This document shows positions 8,034 to 16,703 of a DNA stretch of 64,000 nucleotides, one piece after another. The first letter of the stretch is position 1. Each line of letters opens with the position of its first letter. The position numbers and the translations under genes are program-made. This stretch comes from Kitasatospora aureofaciens (lineage in GTDB: Bacteria; Actinomycetota; Actinomycetes; Streptomycetales; Streptomycetaceae): positions 149,037-213,036 of the forward strand of contig JODU01000013.1 in NCBI GenBank assembly GCA_000720845.1, given 5' to 3'. Below the pieces are notes generated by a model. It searched no databases. It saw only the letters and a program-made list of their open reading frames with translations, and had not been told where the DNA came from.

Positions 8034-9653
8034 TCACCGCCGGTCTCCCGCCCGGTCCCGCCGGGTCAGGGCACGCTGCACCCGGGCGAGGCCCGCGAAC
8101 CGGTGCTGGCGCAGTGCGGCGCGCGCGGCGTTGGCACCGGGAGCGCCGTGCACCCCGCCGCCCGGGTGGGCGCCCGCGGAGGCGAGGAAGAGTCCGGTCA
8201 CCGGGGTCTCCGGCCGCCCGGTGCCGGGCACGGGCCGGAAGACGAGCTGCTGGTGCATGGCGGTGGTGCCGCCGTTGATGGCGCCGCCCTCCAGATTGGC
8301 GTCCATGGCCTGGAGCGTCGGCGGGGCGAGCACGCGGCGGGCCCTGACGAGTGCGCGGAAGCCGGGCGCGAAGCGTTCCACCTGGCGTTCGACCCGATCG
8401 GCCATCAGTTCCTGGTCCCTGGCGTCCCAGCGGCCGGTGATGCCCTCGTCCCCCGCGTCGGCGCGGACGTCGTGGGGGACGTGGGTGTAGGCCCAGGCGG
8501 ACTCGGTGCCGCGCGGTGAGCGGGTCGGGTCCGTGGTCGTCATCTGGCCGAACAGCGAGAAGGGGCGGTCGGGGACCTGCCGCATGGCGATCTGCGCGGC
8601 GAACCGGGTCAGTTCGTCGAGGCCGTCGGACAGGTGCACGGTGCCGGCCCGCGCCGCCTGCTCGCACCGCCAGGGCACGGGTCCGTCCAGCGCCCAGTCC
8701 ACCTTGAAGGTGGCGAAGTCCCACTGGAAGCGCCGCAGGTCGGTGAGGACCTGGTCCGGCAGGTCCGCCGGGGCGACGAGGGCGCCGTAGAGGGCGGGGA
8801 CGGAGACGTCGGCGAGGACGGCGCGGCGGGCGGTGACCCTCTCCCCGTCGGCGGTGCGCACGCCGACGGCGCGCCGGTCGCGGACCATGACCCGTTCGAC
8901 GCGCTGCCCGCAGTGCAGGGTGCCGCCCCGGGCGCGCAGCCGGTGGACCAGGGCCTCGGTGAGGGCGCCGGAACCGCCGACCGGCACGGGGAAGCCGTAA
9001 GTCTGCCCGAGCATCGACATCAGCCAGCCGAAGCCGCCGCTGCCGGCCGCCTCGGGGGCGAGGTCGGCGTGCAGGGCGTTGCCGGCCAGGAGCAGTCTGC
9101 CGCCCTCGCCCCGGAACTCCTCCTCCCCCATCCGGCGCACCGGCAGGACCAGGGTGCGGGCGAGCCTGAGCCCGCCCGCGCCGCGCAGCCGCAGAGCCAG
9201 CCGGGCACCGGCGCGCACCGGCGGGAAGGGGGTGAACAGGGCGTCCAGGATGTCGGCCCGGTAGCGGTCCCACACCTCGTGCAGCCGCTCCCAGGCGGCG
9301 CCGTCCCCCGGGGCGAAGGCGTCCAGCGAGGCGGCGGTGGTCGCCAGGTCCCGGTCGAGGACGGCGCAGTTCCCGTCGGTCAGGGGATGGGCCAGTACGT
9401 GCGGCGCGTGCGCCCAGCGCAGCCCGTGGTCCTGCAGCCGCAGTCCGGCGAGTACCGGGGAGGCGGCGGCGAGCGGGTAGAAGGAGCTGAACAGGTCGTT
9501 GACGAAGCCGGGGGCGACCTCGTCGTCGTGCCGCACCGCGCCGCCCGGTCCGGGCTGCTCCTCCAGGACCGTCACGCTCCAGCCGGCGTCGGCCAACAGG
9601 TTCGCCGCCACCAGGCCGTTGGGTCCGGCCCCGATCACGACGGCGTCAGGCAC
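8034..9653 (-). CDS. Phytoene dehydrogenase-like FAD oxidoreductase
   Basis: 539 aa with the start at GTG 9651-9653. The protein opens PDAVVIGAGPNGLVAANLLA, the Rossmann motif for FAD, and ends with a GGGVHGAPGANAAR flavin-contact motif. This is the broad CrtI/PYROXD2 superfamily, but the GPNGLVAA signature separates it from true phytoene desaturases. The chosen start overlaps the SRPBCC gene by 8 nt; a GTG at 9719 is an alternative that would add 22 residues before the Rossmann motif. Substrate unknown; a role in modifying a carotenoid or other polyene is possible but inferred only from location. Confidence 0.85.
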   Translation of the reverse strand: MPDAVVIGAGPNGLVAANLLADAGWSVTVLEEQPGPGGAVRHDDEVAPGFVNDLFSSFYPLAAASPVLAGLRLQDHGLRWAHAPHVLAHPLTDGNCAVLDRDLATTAASLDAFAPGDGAAWERLHEVWDRYRADILDALFTPFPPVRAGARLALRLRGAGGLRLARTLVLPVRRMGEEEFRGEGGRLLLAGNALHADLAPEAAGSGGFGWLMSMLGQTYGFPVPVGGSGALTEALVHRLRARGGTLHCGQRVERVMVRDRRAVGVRTADGERVTARRAVLADVSVPALYGALVAPADLPDQVLTDLRRFQWDFATFKVDWALDGPVPWRCEQAARAGTVHLSDGLDELTRFAAQIAMRQVPDRPFSLFGQMTTTDPTRSPRGTESAWAYTHVPHDVRADAGDEGITGRWDARDQELMADRVERQVERFAPGFRALVRARRVLAPPTLQAMDANLEGGAINGGTTAMHQQLVFRPVPGTGRPETPVTGLFLASAGAHPGGGVHGAPGANAARAALRQHRFAGLARVQRALTRRDRAGDRR

Positions 9654-10152
9654 GGCCGGTTCCCGGCCGGTACTCGACGGACCCCACCGCGTCGGGCGGG
9701 TCGGGACGGCACCGGTCACCGGCCTCGGACGCGCACAGTTTCGCGAGCCTGGCGAGCATGGCCCGGTGCCGCACCTGGATCAGCGCCTCGACGCCGACGT
9801 TGTGCAGCAGCCCGCCCGGCCCGCGCAGGGGGTGTTCGTCCACGATCACCAGGCACTGCTCGCCCCAGGGCCGCAGTTCGACGGCGATCCGGGCCGTGCC
9901 GAGGCTGCCCGCCTTCGCCTCCAGTTCCAGCTCGGAGCCCGGTACGCAGCGTCTGACCACCGACTCGTTGTTCAGCCGCAGCGGCCCGAGCCGCACCTCG
10001 TACGCGATCGTCGCACCGACCTGCGGCCACTGTCCGTCCCTGGGGGTGACCTTTGAGGGTCCCACCACCCACTCCACGTACAGGTCGCCGTCCGCGAGGA
10101 CGTCCCAGACCGCCTCCGGGGTCGCCTGGATGAGCCTGTGCCGAACCGCCAC
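9646..10152 (-). CDS. SRPBCC (START/Bet v1-like) protein
   Basis: 168 aa. It begins with the family pattern in which a beta strand is followed by TPEAVWDVLADGDLYVEWV, and ends with a long helix containing ALIQVRHRAMLARL. Such proteins bind hydrophobic ligands in a deep cavity and some act as cyclases. GTG start at 10150-10152 with GGGAGG 5 nt upstream. First gene of the three-gene minus-strand operon with the FAD oxidoreductase and SDR, so it may carry or orient their lipophilic substrate. Confidence 0.85.
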   Translation of the reverse strand: MAVRHRLIQATPEAVWDVLADGDLYVEWVVGPSKVTPRDGQWPQVGATIAYEVRLGPLRLNNESVVRRCVPGSELELEAKAGSLGTARIAVELRPWGEQCLVIVDEHPLRGPGGLLHNVGVEALIQVRHRAMLARLAKLCASEAGDRCRPDPPDAVGSVEYRPGTGRA

Positions 10153-10333
10153 GCGTGCCTCCCACGTCAGGTGCCGTCATGCGGCCGTCATTGCTAGGAC
10201 GCAGCCTGAGTGCCCCGGACGCGACCGGCCAACCAAAGGGGGCGGTCACCGGGCGCTCGGGCCGGTGGCAGGAAAGGCCGTGCATTGGCATGGACCTGAT
10301 GACAGAGAGCTGGCTAAGCTCGAAGCGACCCGA

Positions 10334-10347
10334 TGAGAGCGCTCTCA
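10334..10347. promoter_or_regulatory. LacI-family-type operator TGAGAGCGCTCTCA
   Basis: Perfect 14-bp palindrome with the central GAGCGCTC found in operators of Streptomyces LacI-family sugar regulators. It lies 64 nt upstream of the secreted protease start, inside the 259-nt gap after the SRPBCC gene. It suggests carbon-source control of the protease. No LacI-family gene is in the window. I could not define a convincing -35/-10 pair around it. Confidence 0.6.
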
Positions 10348-10411
10348 AACCGCGATTGTTCCATGCCATCTGTTCCACCCCCACCTTGCTGGAACGACGA
10401 AGGGCAACTCC

Positions 10412-11605
10412 GTGAGACGCAGCAGACTCAGGCACCTCGGCCTGGCCGGACTCCTCGTGCTCGGCAGCCTCACCGCGGTCGGCACCCTGCCGGCCTCGGC
10501 GGCCGAAGCCCCCGCCCACTCCCCTTCCTCCTCCCCCTCCGCCCCCTCCTCGTCCGATGAGCCGGCCTCCGCCGGTCTGCTGGACGCCATGCAGCGGGAC
10601 TTCGGCCTCACCCGGGCCGAGGCCGAGCACCGGCTCGCGGCCGAACGCGCGGCCACCGGCATCGAACCCGCGGCACGCCGGGCGGCCGGAAAGGCCTTCG
10701 GCGGCTCGTGGTTCGACGCCGGGGCCGGACGACTGACCGTGGCCGTCACCTCGGACGCGGCACCCTCCACCCTGCGGGCGGTCCGCGCAACCGGTGCTCA
10801 GGTCCGCACCGTGGAGCACAGCGCACAGCGGCTGGACGCGGCCAAGGCACGCGTCGACCGCCTGGACGCACCGGCCGGAGTGAGCGGCTGGCACGTCGAC
10901 CAGATGGCCAACCGGCTGGTCGTGGACGTGGTCGACGGCGAGCGCGCTGACAACGATGTCCGGCGCTTCGTGGAGCAGGCACGCGAGGCCGGACCCGTCA
11001 CGGTGCGGACGGTGGCGTCCGCGCCGCGGACCTTCGCGGCGGGCACGGTCGGCGGTGACCCGTACTACACCGGCAACGTCCGCTGCTCCATCGGCTTCTC
11101 GGTGCACGGCGGGTTCGTCACCGCCGGGCACTGCGGCCGGGCCGGCGCGGGGGTCAGCGGCTGGGACCGCTCGTACATCGGCACGTTCCAGGGCTCGTCC
11201 TTCCCCGACAACGACTACGCGTGGGTCAGCGTGGGCAGCGGCTGGTGGACGGTGCCGGTCGTGCTGGGCTGGGGCACGGTCTCCGACCAGCTCGTACGCG
11301 GCTCGAACGTGGCACCCGCCGGGGCCTCGGTCTGCCGCTCCGGGTCCACCACGCACTGGCACTGCGGCACCGTGCTCGCCCACAACGAGACGGTCAACTA
11401 CAGCGACGGCTCGGTGGTGCACCAACTGACCAAGACCAGTGTGTGCGCCGAGGGCGGGGACTCCGGCGGCTCCTTCATCAGCGGTGACCAGGCGCAGGGC
11501 GTCACCTCGGGCGGCTGGGGCAACTGCTCCAGCGGCGGGGAGACCTGGTTCCAGCCGGTCAACGAGATCCTGAACCGCTACGGCCTGACCCTGCACACGG
11601 CCTGA
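10412..11605 (+). CDS. Secreted S1A serine protease with pro-domain (streptogrisin/alpha-lytic type)
   Basis: 397 aa preproprotein. Signal peptide at 1-31 (MRRSR..., hydrophobic core, ASAAEA), a Ser/Pro linker, an alpha-lytic-type pro-region (about 52-205) that chaperones folding, then a chymotrypsin-fold protease domain starting near 211. Catalytic triad: H240 in TAGHC, D268 in DNDYAWV and S351 in GGDSGGS. Cys pairs C225/C241, C308/C318 and C345/C372 fit streptogrisin disulfides. GTG start with GAAGGG about 8 nt upstream. A perfect LacI-type palindrome lies 64 nt before the start and a strong terminator hairpin follows. Role: extracellular protein degradation. Confidence 0.95.
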   Translation: MRRSRLRHLGLAGLLVLGSLTAVGTLPASAAEAPAHSPSSSPSAPSSSDEPASAGLLDAMQRDFGLTRAEAEHRLAAERAATGIEPAARRAAGKAFGGSWFDAGAGRLTVAVTSDAAPSTLRAVRATGAQVRTVEHSAQRLDAAKARVDRLDAPAGVSGWHVDQMANRLVVDVVDGERADNDVRRFVEQAREAGPVTVRTVASAPRTFAAGTVGGDPYYTGNVRCSIGFSVHGGFVTAGHCGRAGAGVSGWDRSYIGTFQGSSFPDNDYAWVSVGSGWWTVPVVLGWGTVSDQLVRGSNVAPAGASVCRSGSTTHWHCGTVLAHNETVNYSDGSVVHQLTKTSVCAEGGDSGGSFISGDQAQGVTSGGWGNCSSGGETWFQPVNEILNRYGLTLHTA

Positions 11606-11616
11606 CCCCACGGCGG

Positions 11617-11655
11617 CGGGGAGGGCCGGTCCGGTCCGTGGTCCGGCCCTCCCCG
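11617..11655 (+). terminator. Terminator after the secreted protease
   Basis: A perfect 13-bp stem, CGGGGAGGGCCGG pairing with CCGGCCCTCCCCG, around a 13-nt loop, starting 11 nt after the protease stop. No T-run follows. Confidence 0.8.
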
Positions 11656-11772
11656 GCTGCCGGCGGCCGAGGCCGGGTCACCGCCTGGTGCCGCCGGGCG
11701 GGCCGACGCCAGGGGCCGGGTGGGTCACCTCCACGTGCCGCCCGGCGGAGTCGCTTCCACCCGCCGGGCGGC

Positions 11773-12216
11773 TCAGACCTCGCCGGGGCCGGTCCCGGGC
11801 TCCGGCGCGTCCAGGCCCCTCGCCGTGGTCAGCCGACGGTAGGCGGCGCGCGCGTGGACCAGACGGGCCAGGGCCGTGCCGACGAGGGCGGCGCCGAGCA
11901 GACAGGCCAGCCAGACCGCGTCCCGCCGGCCGGCCCACGTGAGCGTGCCGGCCGGCGGTATGGCGAAGCCGTTGAGGGACAGCCAGCACAGCACGGCCGT
12001 CCCGGGTGCGGCCGCGAAGGGGGCGCAGAGCCCGAGCAGGGCCGCCAGCAGGGAGAGCGCGACCAGGGCGAGTCCCGGACGTCCCACGCCCACGGTGCCG
12101 TTGAGCAGTGCGACCAGGCCGAGGGCGCCGCCGAACGCCCCCGCCCACACCAGCGGAGCCGAGACCGGCCGGGGAACGGGTCTGGCACCGCTGCCCAGAG
12201 GCACCCACTCGATCAT
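11773..12216 (-). CDS. Small four-helix membrane protein
   Basis: 147 aa with about four hydrophobic segments (near 20-40, 45-65, 68-95 and 105-125), resembling the DUF4118/KdpD-type transmembrane block without a kinase. I chose ATG 12214-12216 because GGAAGGAG sits 7-8 nt upstream; an in-frame start at 12291 would add an Arg-rich leader. No signature residues suggest enzymatic activity. Function unknown; it may be a detached sensor membrane domain. Neighbours are convergent with the protease and tandem with the antiporter. Confidence 0.65.
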   Translation of the reverse strand: MIEWVPLGSGARPVPRPVSAPLVWAGAFGGALGLVALLNGTVGVGRPGLALVALSLLAALLGLCAPFAAAPGTAVLCWLSLNGFAIPPAGTLTWAGRRDAVWLACLLGAALVGTALARLVHARAAYRRLTTARGLDAPEPGTGPGEV

Positions 12217-12383
12217 GCTGACGGCTCCTTCCGGTCCCGGACGCGTCCGACCACCGTGTCGGGCTACGACCCTGTGGGCAGATTGTCCCACCGGGCACCT
12301 CGGTGCCGTGCCGCCCGGGGCGACGTCCGGCCACCCACAGGCACCGTTCCGCGGCGCTCTCGCCCCGGCCGTACCGTCCCCGG

Positions 12384-13715
12384 CTAGCGCTCTGCCTCGG
12401 CGTGCTCCGAGGAGGACGCCGACCCGCCCGAGTGGGCGGCCCTGGCCGTCACCGGCGCCGCGGCGGACTTAGGCCCCCGGTCCGCCTCCGCCTCCTCGCC
12501 GGCCCCGCCACCCGCCGCCGCGACCGGTGCCCTGTCTCCGGGCAGCAGCCGGGCGGCGGCTCGCAGCCCGCGGGCGAGTACATGGGCGCGGCCCGCGACC
12601 ACGGGGCCGAGGACGGCGAGGACGAGCACGTATCCGGCGATGAAGGGAGCGAGCCGGGCGTCGAGTCCTGCACCGGCGGCCATGGCGGCCAGGATCAGCG
12701 CGAACTCCCCCCGGGCGACGAGGGTGGTGGCGATCTCCGCGGCCGGTTCGGAGCCGTAGCGGTAGACCCGGGCGACGCACAGCCCGGCGACGACGTTCAT
12801 GACGACGGTCAGGGCGGCCGCCGCGGCGACCGGACCGGCGACGGAGGCGAGGTCGCCGGGGTCGATGGCGAGCCCGAAGGCGAAGAAGAAGATGGCCGCG
12901 AAGGCGTCGCGCAGCGGGTGCACCAGTTCACGGATCCGCGGCCCAGAGGGGGTGCCGGCGAGGATCAGACCGACCATGAAGGCGCCGATGGCGTCGGCGA
13001 CACCCAGGACTTCGGAGACGCCGGCCACGAGCACCGCGGCACCGAGGAAGCTGATGACCAGCAGTTCGTTGTCCCGCGTTTCGATCAGACGGCCCACCAG
13101 CCGGGTGCCGTAGCGGGCGGCGGCGGCCAGTACCAGCAGGAAGCCGAAGGCCTTGCCGGCCTGGAGTGCCGTGTCGGCGACGCCGTGCGCGCCCGAGACG
13201 ACCGGCTGCAGGGCGGCCAGGTACAGCGCGAGGAAGATGTCCTCCACCACGATGACGCCGAGGATCAGCCGGGTCTCCGGGCGGCCGATCCGGCCCAGGT
13301 CGATGAGGATCTTGGTGACGATCGCGGAGGAGGAGATGCCGAGCACACCCGCCAGCACCAGTGCCTCGCGCACACCCCAGCCGAGGACGAAGCCGAAGCC
13401 GAGTCCGGCGCCGACGTTCAGGAGCAGGTAGACGCCCCCGGCGGTGAGCAGCCGTTTGCCACCGCTCTTGAGGTCGTCGAGGTGGAACTCCAGACCGAGG
13501 TAGAAGAGCAGCAGCACCAGTCCGAGCGCGGAGAGCATCTCGAAGTCGTGCGCGTCCTCGACCAGGACGAAGCCCGGTGTGTGGGGGCCGAGCAGGATGC
13601 CGGCGAGCATGAACAGGGGGATCGTCGGAAGTCCGATCCGCCCGCCGAGGCGGGCGAGGAACGCGGCGGCGACGAAGGCACCGCCCATGGCGAGCAGGGT
13701 GTCAGCGTGTCCCAC
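12384..13715 (-). CDS. CPA2-family cation:proton antiporter (KefB-like)
   Basis: 443 aa integral membrane protein with about 12 hydrophobic segments, containing GLPTIPLFMLAGILLGPH near the N-terminus, LGLVLLLFYLGLEF and the paired-acid region VIVVEDIFLALYLA, all typical of CPA2 K+/H+ or Na+/H+ antiporters. The last 55 residues are a polar Ala/Glu-rich cytoplasmic tail without a TrkA-N/C domain. Streptomyces relatives are often paired with a TrkA-C regulatory subunit gene; none is adjacent. GTG start at 13713-13715. Confidence 0.9.
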   Translation of the reverse strand: MGHADTLLAMGGAFVAAAFLARLGGRIGLPTIPLFMLAGILLGPHTPGFVLVEDAHDFEMLSALGLVLLLFYLGLEFHLDDLKSGGKRLLTAGGVYLLLNVGAGLGFGFVLGWGVREALVLAGVLGISSSAIVTKILIDLGRIGRPETRLILGVIVVEDIFLALYLAALQPVVSGAHGVADTALQAGKAFGFLLVLAAAARYGTRLVGRLIETRDNELLVISFLGAAVLVAGVSEVLGVADAIGAFMVGLILAGTPSGPRIRELVHPLRDAFAAIFFFAFGLAIDPGDLASVAGPVAAAAALTVVMNVVAGLCVARVYRYGSEPAAEIATTLVARGEFALILAAMAAGAGLDARLAPFIAGYVLVLAVLGPVVAGRAHVLARGLRAAARLLPGDRAPVAAAGGGAGEEAEADRGPKSAAAPVTARAAHSGGSASSSEHAEAER

Positions 13716-13802
13716 GGGTCACCGCCTTCGACCGCGCGGAGGTTCGGGAGGGCTTCACTTGACGGGGATGGATGCGGGTTCTCCTTCTTCGGGGATGCGT
13801 CG

Positions 13803-13911
13803 TCGGACGGACGGACGGACGGGCGGACGGAGGGGCGGACGGGCGGGCGGGCGGACGGCCCGGCGGACAAGCAGACGGGCGGACGGGCAGACGGGCAGAC
13901 GGGCAGGCACA
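13803..13911. repeat. GGAC/GGGC tetranucleotide microsatellite
   Basis: About 109 nt built almost wholly from 4-nt units GGAC and GGGC with a few GCAG and GGCC interruptions. It lies upstream of the antiporter gene. Likely product of replication slippage, so its length may vary between strains. Confidence 0.85.
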
Positions 13912-14194
13912 CGGTCGAATGCGCCGCCCCAGGGGCGCCGATGCCCCTGACACCGCCCCCGGCACGCGGGTGCGCACGGCACACCCGGAGGGGACGGACC
14001 GTGCGGCGACGCCGGTGAACGGGCGGGACGGATCTGCCCGCGCCTCTGCCCCTCACCCCGGAAAGCCCCCGGGCGCGGCGTCGGTCCACGGTCACACGCC
14101 GGGCCCCCGCACGGCCATCGGGGACGACACCCAAATGATGCGGCGGCCGACACCCATCGTCCCGGCGTGCGGAGCCGCCCCGGCGGTCCGAGGA

Positions 14195-14238
14195 GGACGC
14201 GCCGCGGCCGACTCGGGGATCCCGGCCGCGGCGCGTCC
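14195..14238. terminator. Strong hairpin in the divergent gap
   Basis: Perfect 16-bp arms (14195-14210 and 14223-14238, core GCCGCGGCCG) around a 12-nt loop. As strong as the real terminators in this window, but no protein gene ends nearby on either strand, so it may end a small RNA or block read-through into the terpene synthase gene. Confidence 0.55.
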
Positions 14239-14508
14239 CGCCGCTCCGGCGGGAGGACGGCGCGCCGGAGCATGACCGGCGACTTCCCCGGCTCCCCACC
14301 CTGACACTGCACCAACCGAGTGATCGTCAGGAACCATCCGCGCGCTCCCGGGTGTGCCTGGCCAGCGGCCCGGAGTCAACCGCGGCTCCCAAGCCCCCCT
14401 TTCGACTGACACCCTCCACGGGCTGGCCCGGTCTGCCGACGTTCGATGAGGCCGTTACCCATGATCGTGTGCGAATCCCCTCCCCCAACCGGAAGGTGCG
14501 TGTTTTTC

Positions 14509-15591
14509 ATGGGATCCCCCGCGTCCCGCGTGTCCGGAGTGGAATTGCCGCCCGTCTTCTGTCCTTTCGAATCCGCCATTCATCCCCGGGTCCGACAGGT
14601 CGAGAAACGGGCCGTGGAATGGATCCGCGACTGCGGCATGTGCGCGTCGGAACGGGAACGGGCCTGGGTGGTGGCCACGCACAGCACCGACTTCTTCGCC
14701 CGATTCGCCCCGGTCGCCGACGACGACCGCCTGCTGGCGGCGGCCCTGTGGGTGTACTGGGGCTTCGCCTTCGACGACGCGCGCTGCGACAGCGGGCCGC
14801 TCAGCAGCCGGCCCGCGCAGTTCAACGCGCTGGCCGGGCAGGTGCAACGGGCCTGCGAGGCGGACTCGGCCCGGGGCGCGGACCGGTTCCTCGGCGCCCT
14901 CCAGGACATCGTGCGCCGCTTCCGCGGCTTCGCCCCGCCCACGCAGGTGAGCCGGTTCACCCACGCGCACCGCGCCTGGCTGTCCGGCGTGGCCTGGCAG
15001 ATCGGCAACCAGGCGGCCGGTCGCATGCCCGGTCTGGACGACTTCCTGACGATGCGGCTGCTGTCGTCGGGCGGGGAACCCACCTTCGCCCTGCTGGAAC
15101 TGGCGACAGGCGCGCAGGTACCGGACCGCGAGCTGCACCGCCCGGCCGTCCGCGCGCTGACCGAGATGGCCATCCTCGTGGCCGCCCTGGACAACGACCG
15201 GCACTCGCTGCGCAAGGAGTTGGCGGGCGGCCACGCCGACCAGAACGTCTACACGGTGCTGATGCAGGAGCTTTCCTGCCCGCTCCAGGACGCGGTCCGG
15301 GCCGCCACCGCCGTGCGCGACCGGGTCCTGCTGCGGTTCGTCGAACTCCACGACCGGGTCCGGCCCACAGCCGGCGCCGACCTGGGCACCTACCTCCAGG
15401 GGCTCAGGCACGGCATCCGCGGCAACAACGAGTGGGGACTGCGGGTGCCCCGCTATCTCAGCGGCGGCTACTGGCCGGACGAGATGGATGACACGTCGCT
15501 GACCTGGGCCGACGAGCCGTCGGACACGCGTCCCGGCCCGGTGGAGGGCGCACCGGCCATCGCCTGGTGGTGGGACCCGGACCTCGCCTGA
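14509..15591 (+). CDS. Class I terpene synthase
   Basis: 360 aa from the chosen ATG 14509, typical of bacterial sesquiterpene-type cyclases. The aspartate-rich motif is DDARCD (D89, D90, D94). The NSE triad is N229-D230, S233, K236-E237 in a DNDRHSLRKEL segment. R183 in MRLLSSGGE lies 46 residues before the NSE motif, the place of the diphosphate sensor, and an RY pair (PRYLSGG) is near residue 325. It ionises a prenyl diphosphate (probably farnesyl) and cyclises it; the product cannot be read from sequence. GGAAGG at 14491-14496 is the nearest ribosome site; ATGs at 14446 and 14461 are alternatives. Confidence 0.9.
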   Translation: MGSPASRVSGVELPPVFCPFESAIHPRVRQVEKRAVEWIRDCGMCASERERAWVVATHSTDFFARFAPVADDDRLLAAALWVYWGFAFDDARCDSGPLSSRPAQFNALAGQVQRACEADSARGADRFLGALQDIVRRFRGFAPPTQVSRFTHAHRAWLSGVAWQIGNQAAGRMPGLDDFLTMRLLSSGGEPTFALLELATGAQVPDRELHRPAVRALTEMAILVAALDNDRHSLRKELAGGHADQNVYTVLMQELSCPLQDAVRAATAVRDRVLLRFVELHDRVRPTAGADLGTYLQGLRHGIRGNNEWGLRVPRYLSGGYWPDEMDDTSLTWADEPSDTRPGPVEGAPAIAWWWDPDLA

Positions 15592-15605
15592 CGTCCGGGG
15601 ACCAC

Positions 15606-15621
15606 GGGCGCGTCAGCGCCC
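15606..15621. terminator. Convergent terminator between the terpene synthase and CAP genes
   Basis: GGGCGC-GTCA-GCGCCC hairpin. It is nested in a larger dyad formed by the 3' ends of both genes (15580-15589 with 15624-15633). The CAP stop codon (15613-15615) lies in the 4-nt loop. Probably serves both directions. Confidence 0.6.
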
Positions 15622-16251
15622 CGAGGCGAGGTCGAGGGTCCACCAGGGACCGCCGGAGCCCTTCACCCGGCCCACGCCCGCATGGGTGTAACGGCAGGTC
15701 AGGAGGATGTGGCGGTGCGGGGCGCTGCGCATCCACACCGCCACGGCCGCCTCCGCGCCGTCCGATCCGGCGGTCAGGTTCTCGCCCGCCGAAGCGACGC
15801 GGTATCCGGCCTGACGCATCCGGTCGGCGGGGCTGCTGCCGTCGGCCCCGGTGTGGGTCAGCCGCCCGGAGCGGGCCATGGCGGCGCTGTGTCCGCGGGC
15901 GGCCCGGGTCAGCGCCCTGTGCTGCCGCACCGGCGAGCAACCGGCCTTCCTCCGCTCCCGGTTGACGGCGGCGACCATACGGCTGTCCGCCGTGCCGGGG
16001 CGGGTCTTGTGCGGCCGGCCCCCTCCCGCGTCGCGGGCACCGGGAGCGGCCGGGCCGGGCGCGGGCTGCCACCGGCCCGGCTCGGGGACCGGCCACAGGG
16101 GTGCCCGGTAGGGGGCGGGCGGTCTCGGCTCGGGGGGCGGGCCGGCCCAGGCGGGCACCGCGGCCGTGCACAGGGCCATGAGGACGGTGAGGACCGTGAG
16201 GGTGCCGAGGACCGCGCGAGGGGCCGGCGCGGGGTGCCGCGTCCCGGTCAT
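15613..16251 (-). CDS. Secreted CAP-domain protein (SCP/PR-1 family)
   Basis: 212 aa from ATG 16251. Signal peptide of about 36 residues ending in VPAWA, a Pro-rich linker (about 37-90), then a CAP domain with the signatures HSAAMARSG, GENLTAG and APHRHILLT. CAP proteins are extracellular and often bind lipid or the cell wall. An upstream in-frame ATG at 16299 would add 16 polar residues before the signal peptide. The upstream region (16252-16437) is A/T-rich for this genome and is shared with the divergent small peptide gene. Confidence 0.85.
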   Translation of the reverse strand: MTGTRHPAPAPRAVLGTLTVLTVLMALCTAAVPAWAGPPPEPRPPAPYRAPLWPVPEPGRWQPAPGPAAPGARDAGGGRPHKTRPGTADSRMVAAVNRERRKAGCSPVRQHRALTRAARGHSAAMARSGRLTHTGADGSSPADRMRQAGYRVASAGENLTAGSDGAEAAVAVWMRSAPHRHILLTCRYTHAGVGRVKGSGGPWWTLDLASGR

Positions 16252-16437
16252 ATTGAAATTCGCCTTTCCATTTCCGTCTTCTGATTCAGTGACGTTCATC
16301 GCGTTTTCTTCTGGTGTATCCACCGCCTCGTTCGAGGGAACTCGGCCTTTCATTCACGGCATTGGGCAACTGGCCTCGCTAGGCTTCCAGTCGTTCCCCC
16401 TCCCCCTTTTTTTCGGAATTCCATCAGGAGGTTTCTC

Positions 16438-16686
16438 ATGTCGTTCTCGCTGCGCCGCGCCGCGGTGGTCTCCCTGGCCGCGCTGGCCCTGACGGCGGGC
16501 GGTGCCGTGTCCGCGGCCGCTGCCGCCCCGCTGCCCGCTCCCGCCGTCGCCTCGATGGGCCCGGGCGGCGAGGGCGGCGGCGACGGGTTCGGCGGCCGCC
16601 ACGAGCCCCCGATGCACTTCGGCCCGTTCGAGATCCCGAAGTTCGGCAGTGTCTCCGGAGGCTTCTCCTGGGGTCTGGCGCGCTAG
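16438..16686 (+). CDS. Short secreted Gly/Pro-rich peptide
   Basis: 82 aa with a clear Sec signal (MSFSLRRAA, hydrophobic core, VSAAAAA) leaving a mature peptide of about 50 residues rich in Gly, Pro and Phe, ending FGSVSGGFSWGLAR. It has no Cys. It is preceded by AGGAGGT 7 nt before the ATG, among the best ribosome sites in the window, so it is probably highly translated. No family recognised. Flanked by a CAP gene (divergent) and an ABC permease (convergent). It could be a small wall-associated or signalling peptide; function unknown. Confidence 0.7.
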   Translation: MSFSLRRAAVVSLAALALTAGGAVSAAAAAPLPAPAVASMGPGGEGGGDGFGGRHEPPMHFGPFEIPKFGSVSGGFSWGLAR

Positions 16687-16703
16687 CCGACCGGGCAGCC
16701 GGT

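Larger units (their letters stand above)
13716..14508. other. 793-nt divergent gap between the antiporter and terpene synthase genes
   Basis: No convincing gene is present; all open frames are Arg/Pro/Gly-rich and lack family features. The gap holds a GGAC/GGGC microsatellite (13803-13911) and a perfect 16-bp hairpin (14195-14238). Promoters for the two divergent genes must lie here but could not be defined. Confidence 0.7.

Noticed and set aside
8034..9653. Calling the flavoprotein a second phytoene desaturase.
   Set aside because: It has the GPNGLVAA signature of the wider PYROXD2-like group and lacks the CrtI-type C-terminus seen in the real crtI at 2130-3647.
13803..13911. Possible CRISPR array in the repeated GGAC/GGGC tract.
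   Set aside because: The units are 4 nt with no spacers and there are no cas genes; it is a microsatellite.
14092..14412. 106-codon minus-strand ORF in the antiporter/terpene synthase gap.
   Set aside because: No ribosome site or domain and it crosses the strong hairpin at 14195-14238.
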